From Bradyrhizobium nanningense (GTDB taxonomy: Bacteria > Pseudomonadota > Alphaproteobacteria > Rhizobiales > Xanthobacteraceae), in contig NZ_LBJC01000016.1 of NCBI RefSeq assembly GCF_004114535.1, positions 62,001 through 126,000 of the forward strand: a stretch of DNA of 64,000 nt, given 5' to 3'. The translations under genes were made by a program, and so were the position numbers. Positions 56,832 to 64,000 of this stretch are shown here, piece by piece (positions within the stretch are counted from its first letter, which is position 1; every line of letters begins with the position of its first letter). Below the pieces are notes generated by a model. It ran no database searches and was not told the DNA's origin. It saw nothing but the letters and a program-made list of their open reading frames with translations.

Positions 56832-57965
56832 ATGCCTGTACAAAGCAATCGCGTGGCGAGCGACGGAATGGTTGTTGTCGATTGTGACATCCACGTCAAT
56901 GATCTTCCGGAGTTTTTGGCGCCTCATTGCGAAATGCCTTGGCGCAAGTCGCTCGAGATACTTGGTGCGGCCCCAAGGCGCTATTTGGACATCCCAGGAT
57001 ACGCGCCCAGCTTCGGACTGCATCCGCCGATTCCTGGCGGCCATTCGGCCAGGAGCGTCAATACCCCACAAGCAATGCGCGATGAACTTGATGCTTTGGG
57101 TATTGACTACGGCATCCTGCTGCCAGATCATTTGCTGCTTTTTGCGACGCTGCCGAATATTGAATATGCGACAGCGCTCTCGCATGCTTATAATCGCTGG
57201 CTCGTTGCGCAATGGATACAAGCGGGCAGCGGTCTCTACGGCGCGATAATGGCCTGCCCGCAAAATCCCGAAGATTCGGCTAAGGAGATCGAGCGCTATG
57301 CCGGCACGCCCGGCATCTGCTCAGTTTACCTTCCTACGGCTGGTGTCGACCCGCTATGGGGAGCTCGTCGCTACGACCCGATCCTTGCAGCGGCCGAGGC
57401 AGCTGACTTGCCAGTGATCTTGCACAGCGTCACCGTGACATCACCGGTGTTTCCTGCTCAGATTAACCAGTTCGAAAACCACTTTGGCCGCCAGGTGATC
57501 GGACATGCCTTCTCGATGATGGCCAACCTGGTCAGCATCATGCATACCGGGGTCCCCGCCCGCTACCCGAAGTTAAAGATTGTCTTCACCGAAGCCGGTG
57601 TCTCTTGGGTCCCGTGCATGATGTGGCGCATGGACCGGTATCATCAGGAATATCGTCGGACCGTGCCGTTTCTTGAGGAGCGGCCGAGCGAATACATGCG
57701 CCGGCAGATGTGGTTTGCAACACAGCCGCTGGACGAACCAGTCAATCCGAAGCATCTTGTCGAAACGATGGAGCACTACGGCGGCGCTGATCGTACGCTG
57801 TTCGCGTCGGACTGGCCGCATCACGACTTTGACCATCCGCGGGGCCTAGCGAAGCTGCCTCTGACACAGGAGCAACGCCGCAAGATCATGGGTGAGAACG
57901 CGCTCGGCCTTTTCAAGCTTCCTATGCCAAACAGGCTTTCGAAGAGGGAGATACATTCAGCATGA
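56832..57965 (+). CDS. Amidohydrolase-2 family metal-dependent hydrolase/decarboxylase
   Basis: A 377-residue TIM-barrel protein from ATG 56832. It has an N-terminal VDCDIHVND in place of the usual DxHxH, a mid-protein ILHSVTV, GHAFSMMANLVSIMHTGV, PKLKIVFTEAGVSWVPCMMWRMD, and the late LFASDWPHHDFDHP with the metal-binding Asp, as in the ACMSD/amidohydrolase-2 group that acts on aromatic or cyclic acids. Its stop overlaps the start of the Rieske gene by four bases (ATGA), so they are translationally coupled. The pairing suggests a degradative pathway for a cyclic compound; the substrate is unknown. Confidence 0.82.
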   Translation: MPVQSNRVASDGMVVVDCDIHVNDLPEFLAPHCEMPWRKSLEILGAAPRRYLDIPGYAPSFGLHPPIPGGHSARSVNTPQAMRDELDALGIDYGILLPDHLLLFATLPNIEYATALSHAYNRWLVAQWIQAGSGLYGAIMACPQNPEDSAKEIERYAGTPGICSVYLPTAGVDPLWGARRYDPILAAAEAADLPVILHSVTVTSPVFPAQINQFENHFGRQVIGHAFSMMANLVSIMHTGVPARYPKLKIVFTEAGVSWVPCMMWRMDRYHQEYRRTVPFLEERPSEYMRRQMWFATQPLDEPVNPKHLVETMEHYGGADRTLFASDWPHHDFDHPRGLAKLPLTQEQRRKIMGENALGLFKLPMPNRLSKREIHSA

Positions 57966-58399
57966 GCGGCAATCAAGAGATGGCGGAACGTGCAAGTGAA
58001 GCCGAGACAAAGTCGCAGCAGCCTGCATCGACTCCGGTCGATTATCCCGTCGGGCCGGCCAGTGACTTTCCTCCCGGTTCGCACAGGATTGTTCAGGTTC
58101 GCACGCAGGAAGTCGGAGTGTTCAACGTCAACGGCAACCTGCATGCTCTTGTTAACGTTTGCCCGCATCAATACGGGCCGGTATGCGACGGCCCTGTGGG
58201 CGGCGAGATGAGGTGCAACGCCAGCACAGGTTGGAAATTTCAATGGAGTCGGGATGGCGAGATTCTCATCTGTCCGTGGCACGGCCTTGAGTTCGACTTG
58301 ACGACCGGGCGTTGTCTGGCTCCAAAGGAGATGCGCCTGCGCAAATGCAAGGTGAACGTGGTCGAAGGCGAGGTGCGTGTGAGCCTGACCGGTGGCTGA
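57962..58399 (+). CDS. Rieske [2Fe-2S] ferredoxin-type protein
   Basis: A 145-residue protein with one Rieske domain. The cluster ligands are clear: CPHQYGPVC (about residue 61) and CPWHGLEFDL (about 101-110), two Cys-x-His pairs about 40 residues apart. It is too short to be an oxygenase alpha subunit; it resembles small Rieske proteins that pass electrons to an oxygenase or accompany amidohydrolases. The first ~30 residues are polar and disordered. Translational coupling with the amidohydrolase gene upstream suggests that the two proteins are needed together. Confidence 0.88.
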   Translation: MSGNQEMAERASEAETKSQQPASTPVDYPVGPASDFPPGSHRIVQVRTQEVGVFNVNGNLHALVNVCPHQYGPVCDGPVGGEMRCNASTGWKFQWSRDGEILICPWHGLEFDLTTGRCLAPKEMRLRKCKVNVVEGEVRVSLTGG

Positions 58400-59197
58400 G
58401 GCCGCGCCTCCGCACTAGCGAAGGCATGAGCGCTCGGTCCCGCACTGCCCAGCCTACGGATCCTCGATCTCGCTCAGTAGGTATGAGCGTCATTCAACCA
58501 GAGCTTTGGCAAGCAAGGCGCTGAGTTATCAAAAGCGAGGCTCCACTGAACAGGGGCCCGACGCCAAATTTTGTGAATGGGGCGCGACCTTGCGGCCGAC
58601 ATTGCGCTGGAGAACAATCGCTGGTGAAGCTGAATTGCCAAAGCCTAGCGGATTTTCTCGCCGCGCAGAACGTCGGACCGACCTGCCGGTCGCCATTGGG
58701 ACAATCATGTTCGTGGTCATAGTCGAGACCCAGATTGATGCCGAGGAGCAGTCCGGCAGGACGGCCTATCTCGCGAAGCTCGAATACGAAGCCGGCGGGG
58801 CTGTCGGCGAAGTCCCTGGTCTCGAGGTACTCAACCAGGAGAATCGCCACGCTTTAGCGATGCTGGCGAGGCCGAACGAATTGTTCTTGGCACGGCGCTG
58901 GTGGCGAATGGGCAACGAGGATGGCGGCGGCGAGGTGCTCTTCACTGTCGACCACCACGGCAACATCATCCCGCTCGACCACAACGAGGCGGAGGCGCTG
59001 CTCGTCGACGGGGGAGCTCGGAGCCTCGTAACTTTCGGACGCCGCGCACCGCCTGGGAACGTTTTCTGCCGGCCGGCCTCGCTGTCAGCGCAGCCGATTG
59101 TGCGAGCGGCTCTGAAGTGACCCCGAGATTGTATGCCAAGCCGCTGTCGTCGAACGGCGTGTAGCCCTTTACAATTACCGCGAGAGATCCTAGCAAA
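58400..59197. other. Spacer with one uncharacterised frame
   Basis: About 800 bp. A 204-codon plus-strand frame (58506-59120) contains a protein-like middle (VFVVIVETQ-like to LFTVDHHGNIIPLDHNE) but no recognised domain or good ribosome binding site; it may be a decayed gene. Confidence 0.3.
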
Positions 59198-59521
59198 ATG
59201 CCCCTCATCCACTACGTGGCCGCAGACGGCACCCGAAGCTCTCTCGATATTGAGGACGGTACCAGTGTGATGCAGGGCGCCGTGTTCAACGGCGTCGAAG
59301 GTATAGTGGGGGAATGCGGTGGCAACGCGATGTGCGCGACCTGTCATGTCTATGTCGACGAAAGAGATCTCGACCGGCTGGAAGCGATGGATGAGCTAGA
59401 GAACGAGATGCTCGATGCCACAGCACGTCCGCGACGGGTAAACAGCCGGCTATCGTGCCAGATCAAGGTGAGCGCCGAGCTTGAGGGACTGATCGTGAAC
59501 ATGCCTGACAGCCAATATTGA
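59198..59521 (+). CDS. [2Fe-2S] ferredoxin (adrenodoxin/putidaredoxin type)
   Basis: A 107-residue ferredoxin. Cluster ligands: GECGGNAMCATCHVYV gives three cysteines in the C-x5-C-x2-C pattern near residue 40-48, and the fourth is in RLSCQI near residue 87, typical of vertebrate-type ferredoxins that serve P450s and Rieske oxygenases. The ending VNMPDSQY also matches the family. A ferredoxin reductase gene begins 3.7 kb downstream. The oxygenase partner is not in the window. Confidence 0.9.
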   Translation: MPLIHYVAADGTRSSLDIEDGTSVMQGAVFNGVEGIVGECGGNAMCATCHVYVDERDLDRLEAMDELENEMLDATARPRRVNSRLSCQIKVSAELEGLIVNMPDSQY

Positions 59522-59939
59522 CACGCAGGCATGTGGACCTCGCCAGGCCGCAGCGGCCTGGTCGCTCGGGGATGTGCGGGCAAAGGGAGGCGGTCTATCT
59601 GATTTGCAACAATCGCTGGCCGCTTGGTCCGCGCAGCATGCATGCCGGACGGAAGTGCCGGCCCGCGCCCGCGGCTCGAGTGACGGCAGCCGCCGCCCCC
59701 GTGCGAAGGCTCCAGCATCTTTACTGATGTAGCACGGCGAAATAGGTGCAGCGCAAGTGACTTCGCATTCTGTCCCTCGGTCCAGTCGAACATTAGCGTG
59801 TGCAACGGCTCGCACGCCTCTAGTATTGGGAGGCGACGGTAGTGTGCGGGAGGTTCTGCAAAAGCTGAGAGGCTGAAGCGCTCATGGTAAGTCCGGTGAT
59901 TGCGAAGATCACCGCTCGTAGAGGAGCTTGGTACCCGCC
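59522..59939. other. Spacer left of the IS256-type remnant
   Basis: About 420 bp without recognised gene. Confidence 0.4.
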
Positions 59940-61017
59940 ATGACCGTGACGAAGATTAGGACGGATGTCTTTGCAATCAAAGAGTTGTTGAGGTCGGACA
60001 AGGAGTTCCTGAAGCCGCTGATCCAGGGTGCGGTGCAGGAAATTCTCGAGGCCGAGATGACGGAGGCGTTGGGCGCGGAGAAAGGGGGAGCGCAGAAGGA
60101 CGGCCTGGCTATCGCTCCGGCTACTATCATCCCCGCTCGCTGATCACCCGGGTCGGCAAGATCGAGCTGAAAGTGCCGCAGGACCGGCAGGGGCGGTTCT
60201 CGACCGAGCTGTTCGAGCGCTACCAGCGCTCGGAGAAGGCGCTGGTGGCGGCCTTGGCCGAGATGTATGTGCAAGGCGTCTCGACTCGGAAGGTCAAGCA
60301 GGTCACCGAGGAACTGGTGGGGCATGCCTTTTCGGCCTCGGCGATCAGCGCGATCAACAAGCGGCTGGATGCGTCGCTGAAGGCCTTTTGCGAACGCAAG
60401 CTCAAGGAACCGTTCCCCTATCTGATCCTGGATGCGCGCTATGAGCGGGTGCGCGAGGACGGCATCATTGCGAGCCAGGCGGTGCTGATCGCGATCGGCG
60501 TCGACTGGGAAGGCCGGCGTCAGGTGCTCGCGGTCGAGCTTGCCAACCGGGAGAGCCGGTCGAGCTGGAAGGAGTTTTTGGAAGCCCTGAAGGCGCGCGG
60601 CCTGCATGGCGTCGAGTTTGTCGTCTCCGACGATCATCCCGGCTTGAAGAAGGCGATCGCCGAAGTGCTCGCCGGCGTGTTCTGGCAGCGCTGTTATGTG
60701 CACTTCCTGCGCAACGCGCTCGACTATGTGCCGCGCAAGGTCGACGACGATTGTCTGCTCGAGCTGCGCTGGATGTACGACCGGCGCGATCTTGGCGAGG
60801 TGCGGCGCGATCTGGCGGCCTGGCTCGGCAAATGGGGCGGCAAGAGATCCGGCGGCGCACCTGCGTGGTGCGAATCTTCCCCAACGCCGAGAGCTGTCTA
60901 AGGCTGGTGCGGGCGCTGACCGTCGAGCGCCACGAGGCCTGGCTCGAGGACCATCGCTATCTGAACATGGATCTGTTGAAGGAGCACAAGAAGGAGACGT
61001 TGCGCCGGGCGGCCTGA
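59940..61017 (+). pseudogene. IS256-family (mutator-type) transposase, frameshifted and internally deleted
   Basis: ATG 59940 begins MTVTKIRTDVFAIKELLRSD. One base is missing near 60107 (CTGGCTATCGC instead of the expected extra G), after which the second frame reads RVGKIELKVPQDRQGRFSTE through LILDARYERVRE (first Asp), VVSDDHPGLKKAI (second Asp) and WQRCYVHFLRNALDYVPRK. At about 60840 the frame jumps to RRTCVVRIFPNAESCLRLVRA, and about 80 residues usually found in between, including the catalytic Glu, are gone. The last frame ends at 61017. The transposase is dead, although the 3' end is well kept. Confidence 0.87.
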
Positions 61018-61059
61018 CGATGCTCAGGCCCACCAAGAGGATGGACGGCACCCCTCTCC

Positions 61060-61107
61060 CCGCCGTCGCTCGCCAGCGCTGCGCTTGGGGCGAGCGAGCG
61101 ACGGCGG
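61060..61107. repeat. 14-bp perfect inverted repeat downstream of the IS256 remnant
   Basis: CCGCCGTCGCTCGC at 61060-61073 is exactly complementary to 61094-61107, with a 20-base spacer; flanking CCCCTC and GAGGGG extend the pairing after a small mismatch. It could be a terminator or an end structure of the IS256-type element. Confidence 0.5.
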
Positions 61108-61757
61108 CTCCGAGGGGATGGCTTGGCCGGACCCCATGATCAATTTTGCTGAACTTGACGCTCAGAACTGGAGGCGACCAACACCAACTCCCCTGAAAGA
61201 CACGCATCCATTCTACCGGAGCGTCGGTAGCACATTAGCCCAATCAGCAGGTCGCCACCGCCACGTGGCGACATCACTCGCTCGCGCGCCTTTAGTGCGT
61301 AATTTAGATGAAGAAGTCTTCATCCGCTGGCTTTCGGCGGCTCCTGATGTTGATGGCCGTGCAGCCGGCGGCGGCTGCCGTCTTTTAAAGTTTGGCAACG
61401 ACAAGCGCTCAACCCTATTTGCCCCCTGACAATTTACGCCGATCCGCTCGTCACTCCGCGAAATTGCTTTTGGAAAGGTCTCGGACAGCGGGTAGAACCG
61501 ACATCGAACCGCGATGCATATCTGCGGTTACGCCCCTTCCGTCTGAGCGGTGCGGTATTGAATGTCGAAACCCGCATAAGATTGGCTCTTCAGGCTCGTC
61601 ACTCGTACTGTAGGGACGTTGAAATTCCTCGAAAAAGGCTGCCGAATACCGAATTTCAGCGCCAGCACGCCGCTCATTGCATTACTCAGTCTTTGAATTC
61701 GTCGTAGACGCGTGTGTCGAACGCAACCCGTGCTTTACCCGCAAAAACGGAAACCGC
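61108..61757. other. Spacer without recognised gene
   Basis: About 650 bp between IS256 remnant and dioxygenase fragment. Confidence 0.4.
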
Positions 61758-62110
61758 ATGACTTTCGATAGGTTGGTTCAGAGCTGCAAGCGTTCTGGGG
61801 TGATCGTCCCCGAAGTGCTTGATAAGGAACAGCTAGGGTGCACAGGGCTCATTGCGCGTGCGGCCAAGTTCACCGAGCACGCCGCCGTTTACGACCTCGA
61901 GCCCTGTCACGCTCCTGAGGACCCGCGAGCGGGCCGCATCAATCAGCCGCATAAGGTACACCCGATTTCTGATCGGACCGTCCGCAGCCCCGCTGTGATG
62001 GATATCCTGACCATCCTGATTGGCCCCGGTTTGCGCCTGAAGGGCTCAAGGCTGGACATGAACTCGGCGCAGTATGGCTGGCGGGTCGAGTGGCATGAGG
62101 ACTGGGCTTG
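61758..62110 (+). pseudogene. Fragment of a phytanoyl-CoA dioxygenase (PhyH) family gene
   Basis: From about ATG 61758 the translation reads MTFDRLVQSCKRSGVIVPEV, then HKVHPISDRTVRSPAVMDIL, LIGPGLRLKGSRLDMNSAQYG and VEWHEDWAW, which includes the HxD iron ligands of PhyH-type Fe(II)/2-oxoglutarate dioxygenases. Similarity stops right after that motif, at about 62105, and the frame then runs into unrelated sequence up to 62204. The second half with the distal His and Arg is missing, so the gene is truncated. The downstream sequence reads smoothly in another frame and must come from a different gene. Confidence 0.72.
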
Positions 62111-62207
62111 GTGGTGGTGTACGAAAGTTGGTGGTCAGTCGCCCACGACGCGATGTTCCTCGCGACCTGCATGGTCATCGCGACCTACGTTGGCGAGGAC
62201 CTGATCC

Positions 62208-63050
62208 GTGGCACAGCAACTGCGGATCCTACAGTCGCTCTGGGCCATGGAGCGGCGAGTAGCCGATGAACCGGAGTGGCCGCTTCAAACCCAGCTTGCG
62301 ATGATCCACGGTGCCGGGTTCGACGGCGCTGGTGTGCGTTTCGTCGATCTTGCGTTCGCGACCGAGGTCACCACTTTCTTGCGGTCGCACGGCATGATCT
62401 GGCAGGCACAATGCTATCCGAAGAACGTCGACGACTTGGAACCGGTGCTCGAGATAGTGGCGAGGCTCGGGGCCGATCATGTCAATCTACAGCCGGACGT
62501 CCGCCCACAGCGGCTCACAGACTGTATTCCGCTCCTCGAAGGGTGGCGCCGTCTTGCTGAACAGGCCGGCGTGGCGGTGCATGTCGAAACACATCGGGAC
62601 CGTATGACGACGGACCTGTTCTTCACGTTGCAGCTCCTCGACTGCTTTCCGGACCTACGACTGACAGCAGATCTCTCGCATTATTTGGTCGGCCGAGAAT
62701 TCGCCTGGCCTGTCGACGACGTCAACCATGCGATGATCCATCGCATTCTCGACAATGCCTGGGGCATGCACGGCCGCATCGCGAGCCGCGAGCAGGTGCA
62801 GATCTCGATTAGCTTTCCGCAGCACCAGGGCTTGGTGGAGCTATTCACGCGTTGGTGGGCCTACGGCATCCGCTCCTGGAGGAGGCGCGCCGGGCCGGAT
62901 GCGATACTGACATTCCTCTGTGAGCTGGGTCCGCCCCCCTACGCCATCACTGGTTCCGACGGCAAAGAACTCTCGGATCGCTGGCACGAGGCCCTGATCA
63001 TGAAGGACATGATCAGGGAGTTGTGGAACCAGATCGCTGACGAGCCGTGA
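62208..63050 (+). CDS. Sugar phosphate isomerase/epimerase-like TIM-barrel protein
   Basis: A 280-residue AP-endonuclease-2/xylose-isomerase-like barrel with GTG start 62208. Visible strands: LRILQSLWAMERR, AGFDGAGVRFVD, GMIWQAQCYPKNVDDLEP, ADHVNLQPDVRP, GVAVHVETHRDRMTTDLFF with a metal-ligand Glu and His, LRLTADLSHYLVGREF and GRIASREQVQISI. The substrate is unknown; such proteins act on sugars, inositols or hydroxy acids. The start overlaps the end of the region that follows the PhyH fragment, and the reductase gene begins 208 bp after the stop. Confidence 0.8.
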   Translation: MAQQLRILQSLWAMERRVADEPEWPLQTQLAMIHGAGFDGAGVRFVDLAFATEVTTFLRSHGMIWQAQCYPKNVDDLEPVLEIVARLGADHVNLQPDVRPQRLTDCIPLLEGWRRLAEQAGVAVHVETHRDRMTTDLFFTLQLLDCFPDLRLTADLSHYLVGREFAWPVDDVNHAMIHRILDNAWGMHGRIASREQVQISISFPQHQGLVELFTRWWAYGIRSWRRRAGPDAILTFLCELGPPPYAITGSDGKELSDRWHEALIMKDMIRELWNQIADEP

Positions 63051-63258
63051 GGGCAACCGAGCACTGATTGATGGAGGAAGCCAGAAGCAAGAGTCGAATG
63101 GTCCTGCGGCGGCAACTCACTTGAGGCAGCAGCTGTTCCATGATTTGGGCCGAGAAGTACCACTCTAGCGAGAATGATCATACGGGAGCAAGCATAAAGC
63201 CACTGAGCGTTGCATCGAGCCGAACAACAAAATAGGCCAGCGAGGAGGACAAAAGAAG

Positions 63259-64000
63259 ATGAGCAACGATACGGACCGCGCCGAAGGGGCTACCCTCAGC
63301 CGAGCGAGGCCGGAGCGGGTCGTGATAGTTGGCAGTGGACAGGCGGCCGTCGAATTGGCCGCATCAATGCGGCGGCGCAGGTTCGCAGGCTCCCTGGTCC
63401 TCGTAGGCGACGAGTCGGATCTGCCCTATCAGAGACCGCCGCTGTCGAAAGACTTCCATCCGGCGAGCAGGGCCGCGATGCCGCTGCGCGCGGAGAGTTT
63501 CTACGCCGCCAATTCGATCGAGCTACGCCTCGGCGCGGTTGTCGAGCGCATCGACCGTGACGCACGCGTTGTCGTGTTGACTGACGGCACACTTCTCCCT
63601 TACGACCATCTCGTCCTCGCTACGGGTGCGCGGAACCGAGTGCCGGCCATTCCAGGGCTTAATCCCGGCATGGCGTTGGAATTGCGCACGCTTGCGCATG
63701 CCCATAGTCTCGCGGCACGGCTTGCCGAACTTCGCCACGTCACCGTCGCCGGCGGCGGCTTCATCGGCCTCGAGGTAGCCTGTCTGCTCCGCGGCCGCGA
63801 TATTGAGGTCGACGTGATCGAAGCCGCGGACCGGCTGATGGGCCGCGTGCTGTCGCCGGTCATGAGCGATTACTTTCGCCAGTTTCACGCGAAGGCCGGG
63901 ATCCGCTTATGGTTTAGCAACACTGTCGGCTCGGTCGCCAGGAATGCGGCGCGCCAAGTGGTCATGCTTGCTGACGGCACGACGATCAACACGGACGCGA
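63259..64000 (+). CDS. FAD-dependent ferredoxin reductase (3' partial)
   Basis: ATG 63259 follows GAGGAGGAC by about 10 bp; the gene runs off the right edge. The first ~247 residues show an FAD Rossmann motif (RVVIVGSGQAAVELAASMR), DLPYQRPPLSKDF, YDHLVLATGARNR, and the NAD-binding motif VTVAGGGFIGLEVACLLRGR. This is the rhodocoxin/putidaredoxin reductase type, which passes electrons from NADH to a [2Fe-2S] ferredoxin such as the one at 59198-59521. Together they make the electron chain for a P450 or Rieske oxygenase expected nearby, perhaps beyond the window edge. Confidence 0.9.
   Translation, partial: MSNDTDRAEGATLSRARPERVVIVGSGQAAVELAASMRRRRFAGSLVLVGDESDLPYQRPPLSKDFHPASRAAMPLRAESFYAANSIELRLGAVVERIDRDARVVVLTDGTLLPYDHLVLATGARNRVPAIPGLNPGMALELRTLAHAHSLAARLAELRHVTVAGGGFIGLEVACLLRGRDIEVDVIEAADRLMGRVLSPVMSDYFRQFHAKAGIRLWFSNTVGSVARNAARQVVMLADGTTINTDA

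Noticed and set aside
59909..61207. A 432-codon minus-strand frame.
   Set aside because: It is the antisense of the IS256-type transposase and has the repetitive composition of a shadow frame.
1..64000. Search by eye for nod boxes, sigma-54 promoters, tRNA genes, ICE attachment sites and CRISPR arrays.
   Set aside because: No convincing match was found; a covariance or motif scan could still reveal weak ones.

Overview
The window looks like an accessory island of a nitrogen-fixing rhizobium, most likely Bradyrhizobium or a close relative (Hyphomicrobiales, Alphaproteobacteria). The reasons are a quorum-sensing and excision control module of the kind carried by rhizobial symbiosis ICEs, many decayed genes and insertion-sequence remnants, long gene-poor stretches, and cargo dominated by amino-acid and quaternary-amine catabolism. 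No nod, nif or fix gene, nod box, tRNA, rRNA or CRISPR array was seen. The organism call is inference; composition was not computed.

Layout. 0-3 kb: two c-type cytochrome genes, one cut by the window edge and one RoxA-like with two haem sites. 3-7.3 kb: mostly decayed DNA holding one small gene, a 250-bp divergent repeat, fragments of a LysR regulator and of an fseA-like gene, and a broken EAL-domain gene. 7.4-15.3 kb: a two-module NRPS followed 3 bp later by a MATE exporter. 16.5-17.4 kb: a broken TauD-like dioxygenase gene. 18-21.7 kb: an ICE control locus with a qseC-like XRE regulator, a qseM-like antiactivator, an fseA-like gene split by an apparent +1 programmed frameshift site, a LysR gene and a second qseC-like paralogue. 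22-24.6 kb: a diaminopropionate ammonia-lyase fragment and an MFS exporter.

25.3-35 kb is an amino-acid region with a D-amino-acid and glycine theme: an Lrp regulator, a frameshifted dadA-type oxidoreductase behind a tandem glycine riboswitch, an archaeal/plant-type D-aminoacyl-tRNA deacylase homologue with frameshifts, M24 and M20 peptidases, kbl, and a class IV (D-amino-acid-type) aminotransferase. An IS5-family element (35.4-36.25 kb) separates it from a carnitine region at 37.2-54.5 kb: carnitine dehydrogenase, CaiB-like CoA-transferase, two acyl-CoA dehydrogenases, a four-gene ABC importer, CaiD, an Asp/Glu racemase-family protein, thioesterase, BKACE cleavage enzyme and an aldehyde dehydrogenase. 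Together these could take up D/L-carnitine or gamma-butyrobetaine and convert it to glycine betaine.

54.5-64 kb: an IS91-type remnant, an amidohydrolase overlapping a Rieske protein gene, a [2Fe-2S] ferredoxin, an internally deleted IS256-type transposase, a phytanoyl-CoA dioxygenase fragment, a sugar-isomerase-like protein, and the start of a ferredoxin reductase that runs off the window. The last group looks like electron-transfer parts for an oxygenase that is not in the window.

Several otherwise well-preserved genes carry single-base indels (dadA, the deacylase, IS256), so either the island is decaying or the assembly has small errors; raw reads would settle this.
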